64,000 nucleotides of DNA, from contig JAMWET010001652.1 of NCBI GenBank assembly GCA_024036415.1, positions 666,001 through 730,000 on the forward strand. Direction: 5' to 3'. Source of the stretch: Prochilodus magdalenae (Eukaryota > Chordata > Actinopteri > Characiformes > Prochilodontidae). The position numbers and the translations under genes were made by a program. The notes under the pieces were generated by a model. That model saw nothing but the letters and a program-made list of their open reading frames with translations. It was not told the origin of the DNA and did no database searches. Below are positions 49,977-61,790 of this stretch, piece by piece (position 1 is the first letter of the stretch; the number at the start of each line of letters is the position of its first letter).

Positions 49977-50560
49977 AGAGAGAGAGAGAGAGAGAGAGTG
50001 AGAGAGTGAGAGAGAGAGAGAAGGGGAGATGGATACAGAGAAATACAAAGAAAGATGAGTGAAGAAAAAAGAGAAAAGGTGAGAGGCACAAAAGGACGAA
50101 AAAAGAAAGACGTCAAGGGAGAGAGACAGAGAGGAAAGTTACAAAAAAAGAAATAAAAGAGAAAGGGGAAAGAGAGAATGAGACCAATGGGGAGAGAGAA
50201 GGAGACAGATTGAGTGGAGAAGGGGATATAATGTAAATGAGAAAGAGAAAGAAAGAGAGAGAGTGAGAGAGACAGAAAGAGAGCATGAGAAAGATACCAA
50301 AAAGGTGTGTGTGTGTGAGAGAGAGACAAAGACAAAGTAAAGAACAAATATATAAAGAAAGAGAAAAAAGGAGAGAGGAAGAGAACTGAGACTGAAAGAA
50401 GCAGAGAGAGAATGAGAGTGACAAAAACTGGTACAGAAAAAGAGGGAAAGGGAGAGAATGAGTGAGAGAATGAAATTAAAAGAGAGTGAGAAAGAGAAAA
50501 GATGAAGGGCAGAGATGGAGAGTCAGAGAGCAGAGAAGGGGGAGAGAGGGAGATAGATGA
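49977..50560. repeat. GA-rich polypurine region
   Basis: It starts as a (GA)n tract (49977-50022) and continues as irregular GAGA/GAAA sequence for about 580 bases. There is a short GTGTGTGTG insert near 50310 and no clear higher-order unit. The 205-codon minus-strand frame across it is Ser/Leu/Phe-rich low complexity, not a gene. Confidence 0.9.
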
Positions 50561-50858
50561 GTGGGTTGATGGTGGCACCAGTTGGTAAAAATTGAACCCC
50601 TGCTGTTAATTAATTTTTGCGCTTCATCTGCATTTCTTGTCTTCCACCCCCGGCCTTCCCTCTCTCACTCTCTTTAACCCCTCCCTTCCCTCTCTTGCTC
50701 CCTTTACCACCCCCCCACCTCTCCTCTACTCCTCCCTCCCTCTCCCAACCCCTTATCCTCCTTATGTGTGAGATGAGTGTAGCATTGTTCCCCTCCACAC
50801 TTCTCTGCATTGAAGGACTGGTGGGTTGGGAGCGTGGGGGGTTCAAGCTCTAATCCAT

Positions 50859-50909
50859 ACACACACACACACACACACACACTCACACACACACACACAC
50901 ACACACACG

Positions 50910-50972
<63 letters not shown>

Positions 50973-51002
50973 CCACACACGCACACACACACACACACAC
51001 AC
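50859..51002. repeat. (AC)n microsatellite
   Basis: AC dinucleotides for about 144 bases with a handful of interruptions (GAGC, CCC, CG). Frames on both strands are His/Thr or Cys/Val repeat artefacts. Confidence 0.97.
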
Positions 51003-51769
51003 ATTTGTTTATATAATGCATACATAATGCCTGTATTGTTCCTATAACGTAATAATACACCTAAAAATATGTCAGTTTTGGTTTTAATTTGGAAATACAT
51101 TCTATACAGCAGCCATATTTGATTTATGAAAACATTGAAAACAACAAAAATGCAAATACAAAGTTTTGTTTTAATAGCAATGATGAAAATATGGAGGTAT
51201 CTGTATAACGTTCCATATTCATTATATGTATACGATCATATGCATAGAGATACATTGGTGCATCCCTAATCACATGTATTATTTAATGTTGTTTTATGAT
51301 ATTCTAACAACATGTTTAATCTCATAGAACTGAAAATATCAGATCTTCAGTAAAATGGTAATATGACTTTCCCTGTAGAGGACATCTTTGACAATAACAA
51401 GAACACTTTACAAGCTGTTGTTCTTACAGATTGGCAGCCCTACATGGATTTGACCAGTTAGCCGGTCCTGTGAGTTTCCTGTGTTTTCTCTGGTTCTCCT
51501 ACAAATTCAGAAGATTAAAACACACGCACACATGCATACACAAAACCGTTGGTAGAAGCAGCACCCCGCTGTCCCCTGAGCAAACACACCAAGCCAGTAC
51601 ATTAATCCTCCGTCACTTATCGAGACCCGCTTCATTTCTGCACCTCCATTGTGCACGAAGAGAACAGCACGGTCCCCCAAGCCCCTCTCTCTTTCGCGCC
51701 CTGTCTCGGTCCCCTGGGACCAGCCAGTCTGCGTCATTCCCAAATGAAAACCATAAATCTTATTCTCAG

Positions 51770-51900
51770 TAGTCTGGAATCTCTTTTATCCAGGCCGGGA
51801 TAAGAGCTTTTATTGCAGCTCCATTACCTTAATGCTGTTTTTTGATGGGGACTGAGGAGGAATTAGACTTGCTCATCACCTGCGTCGACAGACTGCGCTG
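51770..51900. promoter_or_regulatory. possible conserved non-coding element
   Basis: Unique sequence with GGATAAGAGCTTTTATTGC and CATTACCTTAATGCTG, combining a GATA-like site, a CDX/HOX-like TTTATTGC and TAAT cores. It lies 7.7 kb into the presumed ank3 intron. Confidence 0.2.
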
Positions 51901-52647
51901 GAGCTACTGTTTCAAACAATGAACATTTATTTGTATGTAACTGATGTTTGAACTTTACACTTTCTTTCCTAACATGCACTTCTTTCTTGTTTATTAGTTT
52001 GTTGGTTTGTTTGTTTGCTGCTTTGTGTTTTTTGCTACACAGTTACTTTCAAACGGGTTGCCATTCAGGTTTTAATGACATTTTAATCGATTAATCAGTC
52101 CATTATTATTTCATTCTACAGGGGGTCTGTATTACACAATAGAAGACAGCTTTGAGCTACAGCTATTGAGACCTCTTACTGTAGTCTCTACTGTCTGTAT
52201 CCCCCTCCACACATACATAAAAACCCCTGCATCTCCGTTTTATTTGCATAATAATATGATTTGTATATATAAATTTTGATTGAGTGATGATTTTTGATGA
52301 ATGATTGGCCATGACACGATGGATGATGAATGAAAATGGATGGACAAAAGCTTATACAGCCAACCAAAAAGCCACCAAGAAAACAAACCTACATTCTCTC
52401 CATCAGATAATGCTCTGTTTTGGAGAGATTAATGCCTCCCGCCTCCTCACCCCTCTCAGTGCTGTATCTGAGGTTTGATGACTCATAGATACATGGTCAG
52501 TGTAAGGTGAGCTAGTTGTGGGGCTCTTATCATCTATATACATCCCCCGTTCTTGTCGTCTGAGTATGTTTTAGGACAAGCTCATTTTTTGAGTTTTTAC
52601 TGTAGTACATTTTTTTCAGTGCAGTGTGATGCTACATACAGTGTATG

Positions 52648-52657
52648 CTATATATAC

Positions 52658-52688
<31 letters not shown>

Positions 52689-52760
52689 CATATATATTTT
52701 TTATATATATAGTATTTATATATATATATTATATATATATATATATTATATACATATTAT
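52648..52760. repeat. interrupted (AT)n array
   Basis: ATATAT tracts broken by CAT, TTTT and AGT. It lies just before miniature element copy 4, in line with the TA insertion preference of Tc1 elements. Confidence 0.9.
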
Positions 52761-52807
52761 GCGATCTACTATTATAATACATACTATATTAGAAGGTAAT
52801 ATATATA

Positions 52808-53359
52808 CAGGTGTTGATACAAGTGAAACAGAAAACACCTGTCCCATTTTAGTGTGTGAGGTCTCAGGTTAAATTGGGACCCATCCCTGGTGGTCCCAAT
52901 CTTCCATTAATTTGCACCATTGCACCAGTACATGCAGAGTGTGAAGGTTCAGTTAGCAGGTAAGAGCACAGTTCTGCTCAAAATACTGCAATGCACACAA
53001 CATTATGGGAGACATACCAGAGTTCAAAAGAGGACACATTGTTGGTGCACGTCTTGCTGGCGCATCTGTGAACAAGACAGCAACTCTTTGTGATGTATCA
53101 AGAGCCACGGTATCCAGGGTAATGTCAGCATACCAGCAAGAAGGACGAACCTCCACCAGCATAACATAGTGACCTGGCCACTATCCTGCAAGAAGAATGG
53201 CTTAAAATCCCTCTGACCACTGTGCAGGACTTGTATATGTCATTCCCAAGGCGAACTGACGCTGTATTGGCCGCAAAAGGAGGCCCTACACCATACTAAT
53301 AAATGATTAGTGTTTCATTAGTGTTAGCACAGTGTTTCAGTTTCATTGTCCAACCCCTG
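52808..53359 (+). mobile_element. Tc1-derived miniature element, copy 4 (diverged 5' end)
   Basis: The left terminus is decayed (CAGGTGTTGATACAAGTG), with several small insertions over the first 120 bases; the right terminus is intact (CATTGTCCAACCCCTG). The internal deletion junction is the same as in copies 1 and 2. The C-terminal coding segment is better preserved here, reading SFPRRTDAVLAAKGGPTPY and then a stop. It inserted beside an AT array. Confidence 0.82.
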
Positions 53360-54199
53360 TAATATATTAAAAGATATGTATATATGAAGAGGGTTGGGGC
53401 AGTGCATTTCTTGCTACTGCTCATCGTCATCTAGTGGACAGTTTTGGGCCGATTCTGACTTTCCTACATGTTGGTTTACTGCCAGGTGAATGTTAGAATA
53501 AGAACAGATGCTGTACAACTTAATACTGTTTCTACCTTGTGTCTATATTTGTGGGTCAATTCAGGCATGCATATTTTGAACCAGCAATGTATTTGGGCCA
53601 TATTCGGGCCACATCCGTTAGATTTTACTTTACATTATGTCTGCCAGAGCCTGAACAAACCCAAGGATATGACCCAGCCTTATTTGGGCCATACCAAACC
53701 CAAGGTTGTGGCCCTCAAGTCCACCAGACTAGTTTTGTTAGATAGGAGCCATTTCTAGCGAAACAGGAGACTCTAGATAGGCTTGTTCCAATCAAAGACC
53801 TTCAAGGACTCGTTCTTCATTCCGTAGCCCAAAATCCAGGTGACTAACTTAACGAAAAAGGAAAGCAAAAGCATGTAAGAAGACCATGGCATCTCCCACC
53901 ACATCTGTAGAATCCGTGTTGAAATGTCTTCATAGGACCGTGCTACCGAAGACCAAGCATTCTTTACTGTACCTTGGCTTTGGGTGAGGGGAAGCAGCAC
54001 AGCAAAATGATCAATGCTGAAGGCTAAGGGAATGGTGTAAACACTGTGTTAGGAGGATATTTAACTCTGTAAAACATGAGAGACCAGAGGTATAAAGAGG
54101 AGTGAGGGATTATAAAAGCATAAGGACTGATGTGCAGAGGCTCTCAATGCCTACGCACCATCATACGTTGGGTTGTGGGTGAGAGGAATGAGTGCAGTG

Positions 54200-54450
54200 T
54201 AAAACTGAGCATGCTGTGGGCCTTTAGCTCTAATCAGAGGACTCCGATTAGCGCAAATGAAAGGTTGTCCCAGCTTGCGTTTTGTTTCCATGCACACAGA
54301 GATAAACAGTGATTAGGTCTCAGAGGAAGGTGACAACGGAAATGATAATAGCTGGCTTGCTTTTGACAATTCAGTCACGGAGTGTGCGCTCAGACGTCTC
54401 TATTTATCCTTCGAGGATTCCCCTGACTGAGCTGTCGTAACGGCAAAACA
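54200..54450. promoter_or_regulatory. possible conserved non-coding element
   Basis: Unique, balanced-composition sequence with paired TAATC/GATTA cores (CTAATCAGAGGACTCCGATTAG, 22 bases, a near-palindrome at 54230-54251), an octamer-like GCGCAAATG, and AAATGATAATAG. Lies 10 kb into the presumed ank3 intron. Confidence 0.2.
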
Positions 54451-54568
54451 TACAAACCAAAGGGCAAGGCTTTTTTTTTTTTATTTATTGATTTGAATTT
54501 GAGTTTTGTGTGCAAACTTTGTTCAAAATATCTTCAAAATGTACAATTTACTCCTCAGTTCAAACTGT

Positions 54569-54572
<4 letters not shown>

Positions 54573-54657
<85 letters not shown>
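54573..54657. repeat. (AT)n microsatellite
   Basis: About 40 pure AT dinucleotides. Confidence 0.97.
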
Positions 54658-54663
<6 letters not shown>

Positions 54664-55140
54664 ACTGCTGATACCATCCATGTTATTCAGCTGTTTATAT
54701 AAGGTTATGGTATTATGGCAGACACTGTGCGTTAATTGAGTGGAAGAAATGGGGAAAACCTTTAAATGTTGTGGTGTTCCTGACTGTTGGGAAGTAGTTG
54801 TTTCTGTAGCCCTTTCCCAAATGGTCTTGGCCAAATTTTTTTTTCATTTTAATTTTAATTAAAAAATTTTTTTTTGATTTAACTGCCTCCACACATTTGT
54901 GTCTTATCACTTTGAGTCTCATCATGAAAATCAGGTGGAACTAGACCTGATTATCCTTCATAAGGCAAACCAAGCAGGTGCCCAGTAAGGGTTGCATCAC
55001 TAGATGATGTCACCTTGTAACAGAGAAAACGGCTGGAAAATGGGAAAGCATAATAGGATCCTCGAATACATAGAAAGCAACTGCAAATTGACAATTACAG
55101 TTTTTCCTGAAATTGTTTAGCCTTAATTTCACTTATATTT

Positions 55141-55144
<4 letters not shown>

Positions 55145-55184
<40 letters not shown>

Positions 55185-55237
55185 CCTCTCTCTCTCTTTC
55201 TCCCTATCTCTATGCTTGTCTTGTTTTCTTTCTAGCT
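55145..55237 (+). repeat. (CT)n tract running into an acceptor-like sequence
   Basis: CT dinucleotides to about 55200, then TTTCTCCCTATCTCTATGC and TTGTCTTGTTTTCTTTCTAG, which resembles a strong 3' splice site in the ank3 sense direction. The downstream sequence has stops in its frames and no convincing nearby donor, so it is more likely a cryptic site than an exon start. Confidence 0.6.
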
Positions 55238-56363
55238 TTCTGTCTAGTCTTCGCTGATCACTGTAAAACCATACATTCGCAAGTGTCTACTAAACACCAG
55301 CTAACAGGAAGGTCACAGAGTTAATGATATAGAATTTGGGCTAATCTACTTGTTGATTTATTAATTATGTTAAATGAAACCATGTCTGTTAGTCAATCTG
55401 TTATTGAAGTTATGACTAGATACCAGAATACTTTTCATTTGGATTGGAATTAGCAATTATGGAGCTAAACTGAGATATATTAACTGGATGTGAGATTGTT
55501 TTATTTATCAGTATGTCTTTTTTTGCAGTTTAGCAATATTATAAGTGGCCCATTTAAAAACAGAGGATGGAGTTTACATTTCACAATCTGTTAAACATAC
55601 ACTCATAAACTCCCACATTTATGTCCTAGCTATGTTGTATGTTAGGCTATAGTATGTGTGCTGTATGCCTACATCTCAAAAAAAGTCAGCCTGGCTAGCG
55701 TGGCGTCTTGTACAGTGATAAACACAGCGGGCAGTTCAGGCTACAGCCAAACCACAGCTGTTGTGAGGTCAGATGAGAACCTGCCACTGCTGATTGAGTC
55801 TCATCACCATTTACGGACTGAATTTCAAAGCACCTCCAGACCTCCGTGTCCTCGTTGTATTTGCAGCCATGATTATATTTGATTGAACCTCCACCTTCAG
55901 AATGATGTTTGGGTGCACAGTACACTAATGCACTTTGACACCAGTGAATGTCTTACGTTTGTTTATGCTGTGAAGTAGTCGTTGCAGAGATGATCTTACA
56001 GTACCTGGCCATGCGGGCCATAAGAAAGGCCCATGTGATGCATACGCGTAGCTTCTGTAGGCGAAGAACCAATTGGAAAAGGATGATGAAGACGTGTGAT
56101 CTCCTGGAGCACAGCACTATAAGATTGTGATTTAGAGGCTGCAGTGCAGGGCCAGTGGTCGCTGTCTTGGTGGGCTTTGACCATAACTCATCTTGATGGT
56201 AATGTTCGAGGGCTGAGAGAGTTATTGATCTTGTCCATGTCGCTCGCTCACACGCTCACTCTTGCTCCCTCTCTCCACATGTAGACACACGCATGCATGT
56301 GCAGGATAAATCAACTTATCTACCATCTCTGTCTAAACAAGTTCTGCTGAGGTCTGCATTGTC

Positions 56364-56414
56364 CAGAGAGAGAGAGCAAGAGAGAGAGAGAAAGAGTAAG
56401 AGTAAGAGAGAGAG
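56364..56414. repeat. short (GA)n tract
   Basis: Imperfect GAGA with AAGAGTAAGAGTAAG insertions. Confidence 0.8.
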
Positions 56415-57180
56415 ATGGTAGGCTGTGGCCTAATTTCCTCATACTGTTTTGTGTCATGCTTTGTCATTAGGCTGGGTTAGTTCGGAGGGCGTGTGGTCTA
56501 CATCCTCTGCTGACCACAGTTTTCATTAACTCTGAGTGATAAGCTGGAGCTCTCACTCTCCATACGGATCTACTGTAATTAGGCAGTGCAGTATTAGATG
56601 CTGCACTATTACCCTCTATTGTACTACCTACATAAGCCACTGTCATACACAGGAATGTATCTCACCTCCTCTTCACTTCCCTGTTTCCCTGTTGCATGAA
56701 CGCTTTGTATTGTCTTTATCATTTTCCCTCCTGCAGTAACAACCTAGACTCACCAGACAAATCATTAGCCACCTGTCACTGAAACGTACCTAATACCATG
56801 TAATACCTCCACAAGCACAAATAACAGTTGTGATTAGATTTGGCATGGAGTGGACAGGTTTCTAGATGTAGGCCACATCAGCGTTCAGCCCCTTTGAATT
56901 TGTGGAAATGTATACTTCTGTTTAAGTGACAGTTAAGAAAGAAACAATCTTCTACCTCAGTTTCTTCCTTAATCCACATAGATCCAGCAGTCAGGGCGTG
57001 TCATGGATATGAATTTGGCTGTACTTGCATTGATTGTAGTGCAAATAAAGATTGTAGGGTCTAAGAATTCTGGGATCGGATACCGTATTAATTTTACTAT
57101 TACATTCGAGTAATTTTAATTAAACAGTGCTTTACTGAGTGATATGGCTCTCACTTCTCAATTGTCACATGTCACAACTA

Positions 57181-57741
57181 CAGGGGTTGGACAATGAAAC
57201 TGAAACATCTGGTTTTAGACCACAATCATTTATTAGTATGGTGTAGGGCCTCCTTTTGCGGCCAATACAGCATCAGTTGGTCTTGGGAATGACATATACA
57301 AGTCCTGCACAGTGGTCAGAAGGATTTTAAGCCATTCCTCTTGCAGGATAGTGGCCAGGTCACTACGTGATGCTGGTGGGGGCTCGTCCTTCTTGGTGGT
57401 ATGCTGACATTACCCTGGATACCGTGGCTCTTGATACATCACAAAGACTTGCTGTCTTGGTCACAGATGCGTCAGCAAGACGTGCACCAACATATTAATG
57501 TCCTCTATTTTGAACTCTGGTATGTCCACCCATAATGTTTTGCTGTGCATTGCGTAGTATTTTGCTGAGAACTGTGCTCTTACAACTGCTAACTGAACCT
57601 ATCCACTCACCTGCTCTTACACTCTGCTCTTACTGGTGCAATGTGCAATTAATGAAGATTGGCCACCAGGCTGGTCCAATTTAGCCATGAGACCTCCCAC
57701 ACTAAAATGACAGGTGTTTCAGTTTCATTGTCCAACCCCTG
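57181..57741 (-). mobile_element. Tc1-derived miniature element, copy 5
   Basis: Inverted relative to copies 1, 2 and 4. It is bounded by CAGGGGTTGGACAATG and CATTGTCCAACCCCTG with TA on each side. It carries the same short N-terminal and C-terminal transposase pieces, with extra small insertions at 57495-57620 that break the frame. Confidence 0.85.
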
Positions 57742-60672
57742 TACATAATCCCACAGTCTCAAGAGGAATATAATAGCTACCCAGAATTCCTTGGGTTTAT
57801 GTAACATTTTGTAAGTGCTTCTCTGTTGTTCTGTAGTATGTTGTTACTAACCATGAGGTTGTCTCAGACACACCAGTTCAGCCAGTACTGCTGTCATATG
57901 GCTCTGTTGATTTTTTTAATGTTATCATCTGTTTTGGGTGATATGATCATAAGTGATTAGTGGGACTTGTAGCCATTCACACATGGCATTTCTGTATATG
58001 TCTGGATTGCATGTCATGTGATCGACTTCTGTGATTAGAGGAAGGGTGCCACCCACATTTACTACGTCGTGATGCTTTTGTTGTCTGTCTGTGTTGGTGT
58101 AAATGAAAAGGCTGTTACAAATCTTTACACCGCATGAGTCAGTGAGTCCCTTTTTAAAGATACATCAGGATGCTTTAGTGTACACGGTATAAATGTTTTG
58201 AGGTCATGCGATCACCTCTAAAGGTGTTCTGAGTGATTGGATTGCTTGTCCCCTGATATTAGAGCTGTGCCGTTATGATGGAATCATGCATGTTAATATC
58301 AAATGTGAATAGGCCCTATAAGTAAACAGGAGATAACTCTTTATAGGTTAATAGTGAGAGTTTGAATGGCAAGGGCGAAATTGATACTATTGGTGCATTA
58401 TTAGCTGGATGTCTGTAGATACCAATTAAACCACAGGCCATCAATGTCATGTAGTCAGATGGATAATGCCACCAAGTGTTGGTCTCAGGCAATGGAGATT
58501 ATTATCAGTTATTAGAATTTTTAACAATTAATCAGTGTTGTGCACAAAATTGTATATTAGCAGGCATATTGATCAGTTGTATTTGGTACAATATGTGCAA
58601 TATTTGTAGCTATTTTCCCATGACTTTCAGATGTGCTTAAAATATTTCCAAATCAAGCATGATGCAAACGTCTGTGAGTGTGAGATGCAGGGCCGCCGAT
58701 TGGCTCCAGAGGGGGCAAATGAACCATGAGAGGTCCATCTGTGAGTCAGTGGGTCGCATAACACCCACATACTGGTTTGTGCAGGCAGTTGATTACAACT
58801 TACAGTACATTTATTACATTTACTGATTATTTGAGCTCTGTTTGAAATTGCATTCAAGGTTGAGACAGGGGTGAAATGGAGAAGCTTTTATTTTGCATTG
58901 CGTAAAGAATGAAATATGTTTTCTAGCCCTTTTAAATGCAGCAGCACCAGTGCTGCATCTAAGCCTGGTATAGATGCACTGTCATCATCTTTTTTAGTGT
59001 TCATCACAGCGCGGCGCACCTTACTCACACTTAGGGAGTGATACATGTTACTTTTTTGGTGGGGGGGGGCAGTTTCAGTTCCCATCAGTGTCACAGAAAA
59101 AAATGTGTGTAACCGGCTGGGCAGAACTTTGAAATCTGTGTGACTACACTTCCTGGCAAAAAAGGTCAAAATGGAAAAATTTTTTAAATGGTCTTAACAA
59201 CAGCCTCATTAAACTTACAGGTAACGTGACTTATGGGAAGTACGAGGAGCTTTTCCATTTCATTTCTTCCAATACAGGTAAACCTGCAGACAATCCTTTA
59301 TAGAAAGAAGAGACCATATGTTCTACTCAGCACAAAAGGCTTCAAACATGTGAGACAAAATATCCTCTGTAGGTTTAAACCTGTACACAGTTGGATCCAT
59401 TTTACTTTCTTTTGCCTGGAAGTGAGCTTTGCCTTAGGTTTGCACTGGACCTACTAGGCTACTAATGCTACTAATGTGGTAATAAGTAGTGGAAGCTATC
59501 AATATGTCAACAGTTAGCATCATGTTATGCCCTTTGCTTCCTTCCTCGATGTGTTTGTCCAGCCGTCTGTCCATCTGCAGATCTGTATATCGGACCAGCT
59601 TGCACCACATAAAAGCTGTAAACATTCATTTTAGTTGTCTGTAAGTGGCAAAGCAGGCTAGGAGGATTGGGCAGGGAGCTGTAAATCAAGTTGCTGCTCA
59701 TTAGCCACGCCCACACAGGTCTCAGAAAGGACTTATCATATAGGTTTTATCATATTTATACCTTGTTTTTTTGTTCTTATATTTAACCTTTTCTGGATGT
59801 TTCACTTAACACTGCATGCCTCTCTGTGTAAATTTCAAGCACATCTGTGTTTAATGCTGAGTCTCTATTGGGTCTACCTGACACGTCTAGTGTGCATTGG
59901 CCTGTTGCCCAGTCTTATCCTTGTACAAGTATTACAACTGTTTTAGGATTTCTGCCTTAGTCTTGTCCTTCTGCCTTTAGGACGCAAATAGACTTTTTGC
60001 CAGAGTTGCGATTGCATAAAACTGACCAACGTATGGCCCCTAGCTCTATGAGCCTGAGTTCCATGAGTCCATGACTTTTCCCATTTTTGTGATTTTAAGT
60101 CTAAAATTTGTGCATATCCATTTTCTACCTCTTATCCATCATGAGATCCCAAATCAGGATGGCTGTTTAGCTCCTAAATCCGAAGCAGCTGTTCCTAACC
60201 CTAAGATAGCTTGCGTACTCAGGCGAGCTAAAAACTCATCTGAAACAGGTTTGTGGATCGTAAATAAACAATCCTGGAATCTGGAACTGGAGACCGTCTT
60301 TCCTCATTTAACTTGGAATAGAGTCTCTCAAGTGAGACATCAAGAAAGATTTGGCCCTGTCAGTTCTACATGAGGCTTATACACCAATTTTTAACCCACA
60401 GTGACGTATGTGTCACAAGCCTTTTGAAAGTCTGTAAAGTTCTTTATACAGCTTTATGCTTCACCTAAACACACGGAGTCCCTGAGTGACCTATACCCAA
60501 CATCCTGGAGGCAGTCACATGACAGTTGGTGGACATATGACCTCATTTAGAAAATGGCGATGTGCTTGGTTAGTGCAGTTAGAGACAAAACCAGCTCATT
60601 TTACAGTCTTGTTTTTCTACCTGTAAGATTCCAACCCATTTAAAAGCTCTAATATTCTGATAACTTGTTCCA
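57742..60672 (+). other. presumed ank3 intron, nothing else recognised
   Basis: Apart from the orphan stretch at 59128-59309, no exon or element was recognised. The minus-strand 93-codon frame at 58888-59169 has no identifiable family. The stretches 51003-52647, 53360-54572 and 55250-57180 are also presumed intron. Confidence 0.45.
59128..59309 (+). other. orphan protein-like open stretch with paired splice-like signals
   Basis: One plus-strand frame reads KWKNFLNGLNNSLIKLTG and then NVTYGKYEELFHFISSNTG before a stop at 59307-59309. Inside it, TTACAG (59220) and TTCCAATACAG (59277) are acceptor-like AGs, each followed directly by GT (GTAACG, GTAAAC). The frame has no start codon and I recognise no family. 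It may be a cryptic exon, a transposon remnant or chance; 57 codons is short enough for chance. Confidence 0.2.
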
Positions 60673-61790
60673 TATTACATATACCCATATCTATATTACA
60701 CATACCCATATTCTATATTACATATACCCATATCTATATTACACATACCCATATTCTATATTACATATACCCATATCTATATTACACATACCCATATTCT
60801 ATATTACATATACCCATATCTATATTACACATACCCATATTCTATATTACATATACCCATATCTATATTACACATACCCATATTCTATATTACATACACC
60901 CATATCTATATTACACATACCCATATCCTATCATTACAATTACCCATAATTGGATATTACACATACCCATATTCTATAATCACACATACCCATATCTGAA
61001 ATATTAACACTCATGACCCATATTCTATATTACATACACCCATATTCTATATTACATATACCCATTATCTTATATAGCATAACCCATATTCTATATAACA
61101 TATATACCATATCTATATTACATATACCCATATTCTATATCACATATACCCATATCTATATTACATATAACCAAATTCTGTATTACATACACCCATATTC
61201 TATATAACATATACCCATATTCTATATAACATATACCCATATTCTATATTACATATAACCATATTCTATATTACATACACCCATATTCTATATTACATAT
61301 ACCCATATTCTATATAACATATACCCATATTCTATATTACACATACCCATATTCTATATTACATACACCCATATTCTGTATTACATACACCCATATTCTA
61401 TATTACATACACCCATATTCTATATAACATATACCCATATTCTGTATTACATACACCCATATTCTATATAACATATACCCATATTCTATATTACATACAC
61501 CCATATTCTATATAACATATACCCATATTCTATACTACACATACCCATATTCTATATTACATACACCCATATTCTGTATTACATACACCCATATTCTATA
61601 TTACATATACCCATATTCTATATTACATACACCCATATTCTATATTACATACACCCATATTCTATATAACATATACCCATATTCTATATTACATACACGC
61701 ATATTCTATATTACATATGCCCATATTCTATATTACATAAACCCATATCTATATTACATATACCCCTATTCTATATCACATATACTCATT
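60673..61790. repeat. 22-bp AT-rich tandem array, about 50 copies
   Basis: The unit is TACCCATATTCTATATTACA plus TA (22 bases). In the left part it alternates with a 21-base form (TACCCATATCTATATTACAC plus A), giving a 43-base higher-order unit. Around 60925-61120 the copies are disturbed by small indels. In the right part the 22-base unit alternates ATATACCC, ACATACACCC and AACATATACCC variants. Tyr/Ile-rich frames of up to 94 codons are artefacts. Confidence 0.93.

Noticed and set aside
49961..50578. 205-codon minus-strand frame rich in Ser, Leu and Phe
   Set aside because: Translation of the polypurine region's complement; hydrophobic by composition only.
51431..51772. 113-codon + strand frame
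   Set aside because: A minus-strand frame overlaps it, with no homology or splice signals; the composition is not protein-like after residue 30.
55145..55260. strong acceptor after a CT tract as an ank3 exon 2
   Set aside because: The downstream sequence has early stops, no nearby donor and no resemblance to an ankyrin repeat or to the expected Ser-Asp-Ala-Asn start.
58888..59169. 93-codon minus-strand frame with partly protein-like composition
   Set aside because: No family could be recognised and no splice or start context supports it; too little to call a gene or a transposon remnant.
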